The notes beneath the pieces are model-generated. The model did no database searches. It worked only from the letters and a program-made list of their open reading frames with translations, and was not told the origin of the DNA. A DNA stretch of 64,000 nt. It comes from Phymatolithon calcareum. Its lineage: Eukaryota > Rhodophyta > Florideophyceae > Hapalidiales. Position 1 is the stretch's first letter, and each line of letters starts with the position of its first letter. Positions 54,669 to 63,904 of the stretch are shown in pieces. Where the stretch lies: assembly GCA_977006965.1 (NCBI GenBank), contig OZ345383.1, forward strand, positions 248,001 to 312,000, written 5' to 3'. Position numbers and translations under genes: made by a program.

Positions 54669-55802
54669 CAGGGGCCGAGAAAATTTGATTGCTGGGGATT
54701 GCTGTCTATGCAGCAATCTCGCAATCGAATTGCTCCCAGAATATTTCTGCAATCCCAACTGCAATCCCACCTCTCAACAGGGAGCAATCCCTACTGCAAT
54801 TCGACAATTCGCAAGCAATCCCAACTTCAATTCGATAAATCCGCTACTTTTTCTGAGGCGTACCACGCTGTTGTGCTCCAGCAAGGTGGGTTCCGGAAAT
54901 AGAATGCTTCAAAACGTGACTGATGGCTTATTTACTTATTAGGTACTCTTCTGTCCTGTAGTTGCGCACATGGAAACCGCATAATTACACGGTGCTGGTA
55001 CCTTTCTCAAGACGCTAAGCAGTAATTTTTCGAAACAGAAAGAATTGCGATGGTAGTTCGTTCTTGACGGGCTGAGGAGGGCGCCGGCCCTCCCGTCATG
55101 TGGCTTTCGAAGGGAGACATGCTTCCCATTCTTCTTTTGCGTTCTTCAGCGGTCTTGCGTTTACGCTTGTCGTAGCGTCTAGGGTGCGTGCAAATTCCTC
55201 TGTAGAGGTACAGAGAAGAGCTTTGCGAAGCATATCGTTTGTCGCGTTCAATATTGCCAGTCGTGTTGTGCCCTTGGGAAGCTCAAGTGCCTGTTTTCTT
55301 CGAAATTTCTGTGCTGTTTTGAACTTGGATCTCAAATGCGCTTGGCTTATTTGAATGGATTCCAGGCGGCATATTCCTCGAAAGCGGGCCTGCATATTCT
55401 TGCACCAGGTTCCGAACATTCTAGAGAACAGGTTACTCTCTAGGGCGTCCTAAAGAACTGTGATGTCGAAATTCAATTTCGACAGAAGGTAGAAAATAGA
55501 ATGCTTTTTTCACGGTGCAGGGGATCACTGGGGGTACATAGCAGCACTTTGGCCCGACAATTGTATGGTTTATTTGGGCCCAAAGGATGGTGTGCTTCCC
55601 CGTTGATACATGGCTTCCCATTGCGAATCTCCAATGACAAGTACAAGCATTGCGTGCAATCCCATATGCAATTCCGGGGCTCCTTTTCATTTGCAATCCT
55701 GGATTGCAATCCCAAACGAAATCTCAATCCATGAAGCAATCCCCCAAAATTGCAATTGCGAGCAAGTAACTTGGTAGCGCAATCAAATTGGCTCCACCCC
55801 TG
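54669..55802. mobile_element. hAT-3, different hAT family, carrying LINE I copy 2
   Basis: Left end CAGGGGCCGAGAAAATTTGA and right end (reverse complement) CAGGGGTGGAGCCAATTTGA, both continuing TTGC. The 8-bp TSD is GGTGCTCT (54661-54668) versus GGTGCACT (55803-55810), one mismatch. The subterminal 200-300 bp at each end are packed with GCAATCCC and GCAATTC words. No transposase coding is recognisable. The family differs from hAT-1 and hAT-2. Confidence 0.85.
54930..55440 (-). pseudogene. LINE I, copy 2, inside hAT-3
   Basis: Minus frame 55419-55096 (FRGICRLESIQISQAHLRSK, RKQALELPKGTTRLAILNAT, EEWEACLPSKAT), then the GGGAGGGCCGGCGCCCTCCT block and a decayed counterpart of NELPPF. The A-rich end lies near 54930. 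It aligns with copy 1 at 27571, which begins where this copy's LPSKAT lies. Confidence 0.7.
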
Positions 55803-56099
55803 GGTGCACTTCTTCGCTGGCCCATCGCTCGCCGATATCAAATTCGTGAGGGCCACAAACTTGTCTTTTGTGTTGCCTCTCATGACGGAGGGCTTCTACA
55901 CTGCACCAGCAATTCTTATGGATTCTGATTCGCAATGTTCTTGTTAAATGATTTTGGGACCCGTTTCCCTTGTGTACGTTTTACAATAAATTTGGGAAAA
56001 TTTAAAAGTCTTTAATACTTCACGATTACTGAGAAATAGGAACTGATTGGGCCAGTACAGCTTTTCATTTCCAGTAGTACAGATTATGGAGGCCACATA

Positions 56100-56366
56100 A
56101 GAACGGGACTTGAAGTGGCAATTGCTGTTGGCAGAAACTCCATTCCTAGTTGTGCCCATGAGGATCTAGTGAGGGCTACAAACCAGTTTTGCAGAAATAT
56201 GACCATGAAGACCTTTTCCAGCAATGCTGCGATAAACTATGTTCCTCGCATGTTTCACCGTGAAAATAGAGCATCGGAATTTCTAAGAATAGCTACCTCG
56301 GTCCGCCTGGGTATTCATGTAGAGGTAATCATAAACTGGAATGAAACCTTCTTCTTCAATCGTTGA
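56100..56366 (+). CDS. Hypothetical ORF, possible paralog of the split exon
   Basis: The frame contains MAIAVGRNSIPSCAHEDLV, RATNQFCRNMTMKTFSSNAA and REN-x-ASEFLRIATSVRLG. The E-D-L-VRATN and following aromatic/Ala pattern align with DIKFVRATN...APAI at 55830-55910. A donor-like GTAATC near 56322 may end an exon. Function unknown. Confidence 0.35.
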   Translation, partial: RTGLEVAIAVGRNSIPSCAHEDLVRATNQFCRNMTMKTFSSNAAINYVPRMFHRENRASEFLRIATSVRLGIHVEVIINWNETFFFNR

Positions 56367-56524
56367 AGATTATTCAGAGCAATAACGCACTGTCTTGCGA
56401 GCCCCATGGGGGACTATCATTCCTTCTTTCTCTGCAGAATTCATAAGTGTACGAAACCTGGGAATCCAGATCGCCTTCTAGCGCGAACAGCAACTGCCAC
56501 TTGTGCTACCGTACTACTAATATT

Positions 56525-56600
56525 TTTTGACAAGTTTATTTTTAAAAAGCCAGACAGGATTACGAATGTACGGACAAGGCTTCCTCAGGCGCTACTCAGA
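56525..56600 (-). mobile_element. LINE A 3'-tail remnant
   Basis: Plus-strand TTTATTTTTAAAAAGCC, GATTACGAATGTACGG and CAAGGCTTCCTCAGG form a diverged family A tail in reverse orientation. Only the tail is present. A clear TSD was not found. Confidence 0.65.
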
Positions 56601-56641
56601 ATAGGGTAGCTCTTCTCACGGTACTTCTTCTGATTCCAGGG

Positions 56642-56826
56642 AGAGTAGAGTGGAGTATTTCCCCCCTCTAGGCCCGCTAAAGGACCAGTGGCAGGTTTTG
56701 GTACCCTTCCATACTGGGTCGAAACTTCTAGCCGCATATCATTTTAGACACAAGACTTGAAAATGCAAAGTTGCCCCAAGAGCGATGTGTTCGTAGCTTT
56801 TAAAACAAAAATCTCCTTTTTTTCTT
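56642..56826 (+). mobile_element. LINE K3, short 3' fragment
   Basis: Flanked by a 17-bp TSD TTCTTCTGATTCCAGGG (56625-56641 and 56827-56843). Diverged K 3' UTR: TATTTCCCCCCTCTAGGC, GGACCAGTGG, AAAGTTGCCCCAAG and GCTTTTAAAACAAAAATC. Confidence 0.85.
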
Positions 56827-56843
56827 TTCTTCTGATTCCAGGG

Positions 56844-57509
56844 GACAGCAATGAATTAGACAGCTCAGAAACGAGAAATCGAGGTAGAGCACACATGTGC
56901 AACCCATGTGGATGGAGAGAGCCTGCATTTCAGATTACTCGTGGCACTCTGCCGATAATAGCCCAATATAGATTTCCTTCGTAGTCGTAATATTTCGTCC
57001 AGAAACTTGGACGACTGTGGATTATCTGAATGGTGCACGCTCCTACATTTGCAGAAGTATAGAGTCGTTCTTTGCTTCTGAATCTTTGTTCGCCTACTGT
57101 GCAACGTGTACTCTCTCTGGGCTTGTGTTTGAGAGCCTGTGATGCATGCAAGGCGCCATGGCGAACCCGTGCTCATGCAACGCCGACTGGTTTGCAGACA
57201 AGGCTCGCTCGAAGATTGCTTTTAGCTACGCGATGTGGCGGGCAAGCTTTTCTTCGGAGCTTACCAAGCGAGGAGTAATATCAGTGGAGCCATGAATTTG
57301 GACAGTATGTGCCCTAGAGGGTGTTGTTGAGCCTGAAGCTGCTCTGGTGCCAGGTTGTAACGGTATTGTCTACACTAATTGCAGTCGTGGGTCTTCGACG
57401 ACTTTCATGTACACTCTCAAAACAGTTCTATGTAGCGATTGAGTTGCTCTGAGGTCCTTGAAATGACATGCATCCTCAGAGTCAGACGTTGTATGCACTC
57501 TCATTGGGT
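56844..57509. other. Intergenic, no gene recognised
   Basis: Short frames only on both strands and no repeat partner found in the window. Confidence 0.4.
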
Positions 57510-57609
57510 GGACTGGATTGGATTTCTGTTTTAACTGAAGCTCTCTTTGTCAATTATCATTGCACCCGAGAGACTTTTCGTTGCGCTACAATCCTTCGCT
57601 TGCGTTCTC
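57510..57609 (+). repeat. Dispersed ~100-bp repeat, copy 2
   Basis: Counterpart of 27912-28010, in the other orientation. Shared words include GTCAATTATCATTGCACC and GAGACTTTTCGTTGCGCT. Small indels distinguish the copies. Confidence 0.75.
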
Positions 57610-57751
57610 AATTTCCCTGGGATTTTTTGAACGAGAATTCAAGTAGTTTCGCGCAAGTCCACTCCTTCTATTTCAAGCAACAATGTAGAAATAAAAGCGA
57701 GCCCGAATTTATACAAATATCGCTACAGTGCTTTGAAAGCTTCTGGGACTT

Positions 57752-57964
57752 TTGCTCCAAAACTTTTCAGACTCCGAGATGGTTGAGCTTTGTGGGAAAG
57801 AGAACGAACAGAGCAATTGCTTTTTGAAGATACCAACGCATTTCTACGCTCGAGCGCTTGCTGAAGAACTAGCGAACTTCGTCAATTTCATTGCAAAATT
57901 GGTTGCCGAAAAAATCGGAGGCGGAAATATCACTGCAAATGGTGTTCGAAATATGAGAAAATAA
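57752..57964 (+). CDS. Hypothetical 70-residue ORF
   Basis: Frame MLQNFSDSEMVELCGKENEQ, FYARALAEELANFVNFIAKL and GGGNITANGVRNMRK has coding-like composition and helical character. No family recognised, and it may be an exon. Confidence 0.25.
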   Translation: MLQNFSDSEMVELCGKENEQSNCFLKIPTHFYARALAEELANFVNFIAKLVAEKIGGGNITANGVRNMRK

Positions 57965-58626
57965 GGTAACGGAGTGTCCGCTTCAGATGAAGTCAATTTT
58001 CTTATAACTAGCCAAAATCGAATTCAGGCGATTCTTGCTAGGAATGCTAAAATGCTGGTGCATAAACCGGTGCTTTTTTTTTCAAAAAATTTCAACAGTT
58101 TGAAGTTCTTTTTGTATCTCTTCTGTTTTCCTCATGGTTCATTTAATAGTTATTTAAAGAGTTACATCTGATTTAGAAGAAAAGCAGAAAATCTTATCAT
58201 TTTTTGCTGGATTTCACATGAACATCCCCTCCACTGATAGTTTGAGATTCTAAAAATTACTCGGCTAACTTTATAGGACATTGTATAGTATGGTAAGCGC
58301 CTTGGGGATTCGCGACAGAAGGAATACCTAAATATCTGTTGCACTTGCCAAATCCCAGATGAGAATCTTTGCACTTTTAGAGTGCACTCTGACGCATTCC
58401 GCATCGCATATATATTAGTCAATACAATTTCCAAACTTTATCATAAGACGTCATACCTGACTTTCTTTTCACTTGGCGCAAAAAACTGAGAACTCAAACA
58501 TACCAGTCCATCTTCAAGAGGACAGTCTCCTAGCCATGTTCAGGTTATGGACAACCCACATCCCTACACAGCAGAGTAAGCACTCCATGCGAATATGAGC
58601 CTGCCGCGTGACACATGAGCGTGGAC
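57965..58626. other. Intergenic, no gene recognised
   Basis: AT-rich with short frames only. Confidence 0.4.
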
Positions 58627-58792
58627 TAATTTCCCCCCTCGAGGCCCCTCAGTGGACCAGAGGTTGGTGTTTGTAGACCACCAAACCGTGGAATAACCCC
58701 CTGAATCAAGCCAAATTTTCTTTGCACTCGAAAAGTTGCCCCAGGGGTCAGCGGATGCGTTGGTAATGCTCTACTTTTCTTCTTCTTTATGT
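58627..58792 (+). mobile_element. LINE K4, short 3' fragment
   Basis: Diverged K 3' UTR: AATTTCCCCCCTCGAGGCCC, GGACCAGAGG, AAGTTGCCCCAGG, GCGGATGCGTTGGTAA, then CTTCTTCTT. A short match GTGGAC on both sides (58621-58626 and 58793-58798) may be a TSD. Confidence 0.7.
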
Positions 58793-58798
58793 GGACAG

Positions 58799-59890
58799 AT
58801 ACGCTGATGTAATCTAAATAGTTCCAACCAACGTAATGTCCAGATTTATGCAACGCCGTGCATTAAATGGGCATACCGTACGAGTTGCGATTAAGCTCCA
58901 CGTTAAGTAGAACCGTACTCAAAGTAATGCTACCCTATGCGGCATCGCACCATTCTTGTACTATGCGTAACGATTCTGTCTGGATGCGTCAAGGACTCCA
59001 TTATCAGCAGTCCAAGTGATGGTTTGACATTATTTAGTACTATCCTCGCCATACTTCACCAGGGCTAACACAGGTTGGCACTTGGTCGTGACGCTGATGT
59101 ATTTATTTGAGATATTTCGTTGAACACTTGCTGGAAAAACGTCTACCGCGGCAAGAATATAGTTTTGGAGAAAGAGGTAGAAAAGTAAAACGTCTTTGAT
59201 CGAAGAAAGTGCATTATGTGACAAGCAGCAGTGCAATTGAACCAATTTGGGAACATAACTGCACTGCACGGAGGAAAGTTTACCACTCAAAAGCATATAT
59301 TCTAAATTATCAACAGTTCAGACTTTCTACATTCTCCCTAGGTTCTTCTCGCACGATTTTAGACTCCATTTTTCATAGTGTAGTCTGAAATAGTTCACAG
59401 TTACCCATTCCATAGTTACGAATCTTGTTCCCAAGCATCATAGCCGAAACGTGGGTTTTGCCTACTGTAAGGACTGAATCGACCACTCATGCACGAGACC
59501 TTGTACAAGAGCAAATCATAAGGTAGGTACATGCACATTCTCACACAGCATTTTCTTTCTGGCAATGGGTACCATTTCTCTGAACCGTTGACAATGAAGT
59601 GGACATGATGTGTCTAATAATTTCGTGTAGTAATCGGGATGTCACGCTGTGTCGTTCGTGAGTTGTTGATTCGGCCCTTATCCAAATACATATATGTGCC
59701 TAAAAGCATTGCGGCTCTCTTGCACCACTCGAAACGCAGTTCTACGTGCCTTCTTACGATGGCTCCGATAGGACAGCAGAAAAGAAGCAGATAGACAAGC
59801 TTAATGATTCCCTCGCTGTGCCTTATTCAGGCTGCAAATCCTGGTAGAAATTCATTGTATTCTCTAATATCTGCTCGGTCCTATCTAATC
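58799..59890. other. Intergenic, no gene recognised
   Basis: Short frames only and no paired repeats seen. Confidence 0.4.
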
Positions 59891-59956
59891 TTACTTATAT
59901 TACTGAGAAGGTACCATGTGTCCCAACCTGAGGCAAATTCGGCACCTTTCTAACTA
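59891..59956 (-). mobile_element. 66-bp LINE G tail insertion
   Basis: Only the G 3' tail, flanked by ATCTAATC (59883-59890 and 59957-59964). GAAGGTACCATGTGTCCCAA is shared with the 47385 copy. Almost the same length as that copy. Confidence 0.85.
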
Positions 59957-60019
59957 ATCTAATCTATCGTCGAGTTTGAATCCTGCTTCCTGGTTGGACT
60001 TTTTCTTTTCAAAATTCAT

Positions 60020-60349
60020 TTGATCTTGTCTTGCTGTGCTAATTTCTTTCGCGAATCTCAGAAAACCAATGTTGTCCTCTTTTCTGGTGTCGGCAGAGCG
60101 GCCATGGTGGTCGGTGCCATGGGCCTACTAGCCGAACCGCCCGTATCATATATGAATGATCTCCGAAAGTTATTCGCGAACAGGCATTCTGCTGGAAAAG
60201 TGGTACAAGCGATGGTGACGGTCTGTGTACACTCTATTCCTTGCCTTATTCTCAGCAACTCTCTCTTAAACGCCCTGAGAACGATAGGACACCACTTTCC
60301 TTCTTCCGCTTTTACCCACTTCATGAATTACGTTGCATGGATGTATTGA
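60020..60349 (+). CDS. Hypothetical protein, probable exon
   Basis: The convincing part starts after an acceptor-like CGCGAATCTCAG at ~60060: TNVVLFSGVGRAAMVVGAMG, LLAEPPVSYMNDLRKLFANR, GKVVQAMVTVCVHSIPCLIL, to a stop at 60349 (MNYVAWMY). GC is higher than in the flanks, and there are hydrophobic, possibly membrane-associated stretches. No family recognised. The upstream exon was not found. Confidence 0.4.
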   Translation: MILSCCANFFRESQKTNVVLFSGVGRAAMVVGAMGLLAEPPVSYMNDLRKLFANRHSAGKVVQAMVTVCVHSIPCLILSNSLLNALRTIGHHFPSSAFTHFMNYVAWMY

Positions 60350-60490
60350 ACGGACTAAAATTGACAATATATTTTGCTAAATGTTGAACATGAATTCTGT
60401 ATTTCTTCCCATCTGAGGCTATAAGCGTTTTTGTAGGTTCAGTGTTCTCCATTTCGCACTCATTGCGACATTAAAAGCAGTCCCCGGATC

Positions 60491-60514
60491 TATGTAATCG
60501 AATTCGATTACATA
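60491..60514. repeat. 24-bp perfect palindrome
   Basis: TATGTAATCGAA followed by its exact reverse complement, centred on GAATTC. It could be a dimeric protein-binding site. Confidence 0.85.
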
Positions 60515-60565
60515 AATGCGTGGACAGCTTTCTAAAAGCGAAAGAATTTCTGAAGAATTTTAGAA

Positions 60566-60599
60566 AAACGGTGGAAATCTGATTAGGTTTCCACCGTTT
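60566..60599. repeat. Perfect 12-bp stem hairpin
   Basis: AAACGGTGGAAA (60566-60577) and TTTCCACCGTTT (60588-60599) with a 10-nt loop. It lies 50 bp from the palindrome at 60491. No flanking gene is identified. Confidence 0.85.
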
Positions 60600-61563
60600 C
60601 GTCCCGACGAAATTGTTCCCCCGTAAAAATTATCTACTCGCTGTGGATTGAAGGAAGATCCATTTTTGACTCCTTTATGACATCCAGCTACGAACCACAG
60701 CGAAAAAAATCCTCATACATGTATTTTATTTAGTTTTATTTTAATCTGTTCATCACGGCGCATTCATGTCCACGTGCGATGTATTTTCACTACTGTACAT
60801 CACATGCAGGCTAATTGCAGTGGGCAAACTTGAAAAGAATGCTCATTTTTCAGAATATGATGGCTTCACATGACCAGCGAGTGCTTTCCATATTTGAAAC
60901 ATACAGCACGTCCACGTTGGGCATTCCCTTATCGAGAAGCCGACCGAGGAGACCAGAACACCCGTCGTAAAGCAGCACCGGCTGTCGCGAATGTTTGTAA
61001 CTGTTGACGTAGAGATTTGATTGGTTTGCAGACAAGCCCGAATAATGATCGGAAAGCCGAAGTGGCAAAAGAAACGCGAATGAGATATTGCAAAGATATC
61101 GCAAAATGTGGTGGTTGGCACAGTCTCAGTTGTTGTTGTAACCAGACTTGTACGAACAGTACAGCAGAGTAGCTGGTTTCGAATGGGAATTACGAGCGGT
61201 TATATTGAATAGGCACAACCAGCAAAGAGCTCTGCATTTCGTGCAGCCACGAGTTATGGCGGTAGCGCCATTCAATCTCCATTTAAGTCGAATGAAGACA
61301 TTCTATATCCGATTGTGATGGTCTGCTCCCGTTATACACGCCGCAGAAATGTCTATGTTAAGAATAAAGGCAATGCTGGAAAGCTCGCTGCACATGCTGG
61401 GAAAAATGACTTTGACTGAGATATTCAGCACTCTCAGCTCCGCACAAGGGAAGATAAAGCTGGAGCATCTGCGAAACCAGAGACTTCGCAACAGCACAAT
61501 CTTCAGACAAAAGCATACTCACGTCTCCGCTTGCCAATCAATATTTTCCTTGACAGCTTCACT
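60600..61563. other. 5' flank of zinc-finger paralog 2
   Basis: No confident gene. Frames on both strands (minus 60843-61121, plus 61349-61636) overlap and lack motifs. The last few hundred bases must include the promoter and 5' UTR of the gene at 61564. Confidence 0.4.
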
Positions 61564-61835
61564 ATGGCCAACACAAAAACTCGAGCACGGACAAGCAGTA
61601 ACAGATCGCAGAAAGAGCGCGGTAGTGGAAATCTGAAAGCTCGGTATGTATCATTCATTCACACTTTGCCCGAATTTGAAACGAATTTTTAGGTGATCTA
61701 ACCCTCTTCGTTTCCATTCGCAGACGAGAGGCCGCTGTTTCGAGGTGTCGATTCTGCGAAAAGATGTTCCAAAGCGTACCTAAACGTGATGTCCACGAGT
61801 TAAAGGGATGTCAGTATGCTGATTACACCAGCTGA
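61564..61835 (+). CDS. Small C2HC zinc-finger protein, paralog 2 (two exons)
   Basis: Exon 1 is 61564-61643 (80 nt), intron 61644-61723 (80 nt, GTATGT...CTAAC...TTCGCAG), exon 2 61724-61835 (112 nt). The phase-2 join gives 63 residues: basic N-terminus (MANTKTRARTSSNRSQKERG), then one finger C35-x2-C38-x12-H51-x4-C56 (CRFCEKMFQS ... HELKGCQY). By hand, 29 of 63 positions are identical to the gene at 35835, with the same exon lengths and intron phase. Both end in Y-x-S before TGA. The longer in-place frame 61349-61636 is only a shadow. Confidence 0.75.
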
Positions 61836-62231
61836 ATGCTGTCAAGAACCGAGCGTACATGCTGTACAAAGCTCACGTATATTTATGAGAAGAAGATCCT
61901 AGAGACTTCGAGATTTGATTCATCTGATTATCATGCGTCTCAAGAGACGAGAAGACCTCTGATACGCCTTACTTTCCACTGTATATATTTACCTAATTTT
62001 AACTAAACTGATTCTGATCCTCAACAAGTTTCAACCTTTTGCCTTTATCTTTGATGTTTGGCTAAGAATTAGACACTTTTTCATGCAGGATGCATGAAAC
62101 CAGTGATGCTTTCCTAGCTCTGTCCACAGCCTATTTTGGGAGTATGCTTTTCAAGTTCATGCAAATAAAGCTGGTTTCTAATCAAGACTGCGATACGAAG
62201 AAAAACTGACCGCATCTGATGTACATCCAGC

Positions 62232-62395
62232 GCTTTTCTCTGGTATTGCAGAGAGGGATGACGGAGGGTGCGACTTTACTTCTTTTTTGAGCTCTCTACT
62301 TGCTTGTTTGGAAGGTCAACAGTTGCGCACAATGGACATGATTGCCTCTTTCGATCAAGCTGACAGGTAGGAACCGAATGACTCCATTTGGCGGC
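62232..62395 (+). other. Candidate exon of an unidentified gene
   Basis: Between an acceptor-like TCTGGTATTGCAG (~62250) and a donor-like GTAGGA (~62368) one frame reads ERDDGGCDFTSFLSSLLACL and QQLRTMDMIASFDQADR. A second candidate exon starts after CATGCAG near 62090 (MHETSDAFLALSTAYFGSML). Phases between the two were not reconciled. Confidence 0.3.
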
Positions 62396-62536
62396 ACTTC
62401 CGCGCTGAAAGCTCAAATGACATGATATTCAGCATCGCAGCCACGGGTGCTAAATAAAGATTCCTTTTCCAAACTATATCTGTTGCGGTATTTCATGCTG
62501 TTGGATTTTCACTTTCTTGGCAAGATCGAGAATATA

Positions 62537-62761
62537 ATGGGATATTCCTCCTCTGTCAGATTGCCTACCGATGCCGCTAACGATTCCACATCTCGGATGC
62601 GATCCAAGCAAATATTGAAGAAATATGATCCAGCAATTCAAATTGAATTTATTGAACAACACTATATCCGGCTTCCTCGGAGAACGATACTTGTCGGCAG
62701 GAAGTCATGCAAGAGTGTCGAATCAGATTTATTTCTACTTTTCAAAAAGCACAAGAACTGA
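62537..62761 (+). CDS. Hypothetical 74-residue ORF
   Basis: Starts MGYSSSVRLPTDAANDSTSR and continues SKQILKKYDPAIQIEFIEQH, then a basic end (GRKSCKSVE ... FKKHKN). It is coding-like and may be the last exon of the gene suggested at 62232. No family recognised. Confidence 0.35.
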   Translation: MGYSSSVRLPTDAANDSTSRMRSKQILKKYDPAIQIEFIEQHYIRLPRRTILVGRKSCKSVESDLFLLFKKHKN

Positions 62762-63900
62762 TATTGAATAACTACCGATGAAGCGGTAGATGAACAGCCC
62801 ATGACAGCAGAGATTTGTTGTCTTGATTGTTGTTGTTGCATTCCACATTTCCCACAATCTAGAAGACTACAGCTTTTCGATTTGCTAAGATTTCCCTATT
62901 CTATCACACCCCATTGCGATCCTTAGATCTACGAATACATAGGTCGAGTCCATCACAGTAGAGCGACACCAGGACTGTCCTCACGCACTGCAGCAACGTG
63001 CAGCGTTTCATACGACGATTGCCAATAGTGAGGATTCCTCTAAGCCAGCAGAAGTACTGGTCTATGATGCAGCGTCAATTGAGGGCTCTCGAATCTCGTC
63101 ACCGATGCCCATCTTGGACATCATCTGTGGCGCTGTTTTATTCAGTATGTGTTGGACGTCCTCGGTCAGCTTGCACCCGTCGAAGGGAAGTCTCAAGGAA
63201 AGACCTAGAAAACGAAGGCGAAGATTCAAGCAGCTTCTAGTTTCTTACAGTTCTCTGCTGGATTGCTAACTACTAACCAATCGAGGTTACAGGGTAGTTT
63301 CCAGGGACCAGGGTCTCCGTCGCCACGACTGAACGCTGGTCAGCTCTTTGCTTCCGCTTCCTGATTGTTCGAGTTGCTCCTATACAGTATATACTGCTTC
63401 TCTTTTGGGTCTTCTAAAAGCTTATCACTGACATAACCTGAACGCGTACGGAAAAGGGGGAGGTTTTTGGCAGCAAGGGACGCTAACCCGGGTTGCACGG
63501 ATTTGAGTAGATTAGCGAAGCTACGAAGGGTACATCAGATGCAATGCATCTCCCTGGAAGTTTTAAGAGTGTTTCTGAGCAGGCGTAAGTTCAAAAAACC
63601 AACAGGAACCAGAGGAGTCCTTTCTTTCGTGGGCTCTACTTCAAAGTATTTTTATAATTCAAGTTTATTTAACTAAGAATCCATGTAACAGCCGGGACAT
63701 AGGAATACGGGGTGGTGAAACTTATCAAATCCGCTACGATCCCGGTAGCGCCGAGGCCAAGTGCATGGGATAGCGGATATAGTAAGACTCTAACAGTGTA
63801 GCTGGCGTTCGAATTGAGTGCCTTTTTGGCCAGCTTGGGTGCAATGTTTAGCTTTTCGCTTCCTTCACATCGGATCATGGCCGCAAGAAAAGTGCTTTCA
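62762..63900. other. Intergenic, no confident gene
   Basis: Short frames only. At ~63655-63720 the words TTCAAGTTTATTTAAC and GACATAGGAATACGG weakly resemble a reversed family A tail, too diverged to call. Confidence 0.35.
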
Positions 63901-63904
63901 CTCG

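Larger units (their letters stand above)
54657..55946 (+). pseudogene. Probable host exon split by hAT-3
   Basis: Setting aside hAT-3 and one TSD copy, the exon runs from 54657 into 55803-55946: AVHFFAGPSLADIKFVRATN, LSFVLPLMTEGFYTAPAIL, then DSDSQCSC and a stop. It is preceded by an acceptor-like TTCTTTCAG. A related stretch follows at ~56100-56366 (EDLVRATNQFC, SSNAAINYV), suggesting a tandem pair. No family recognised. Confidence 0.4.
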
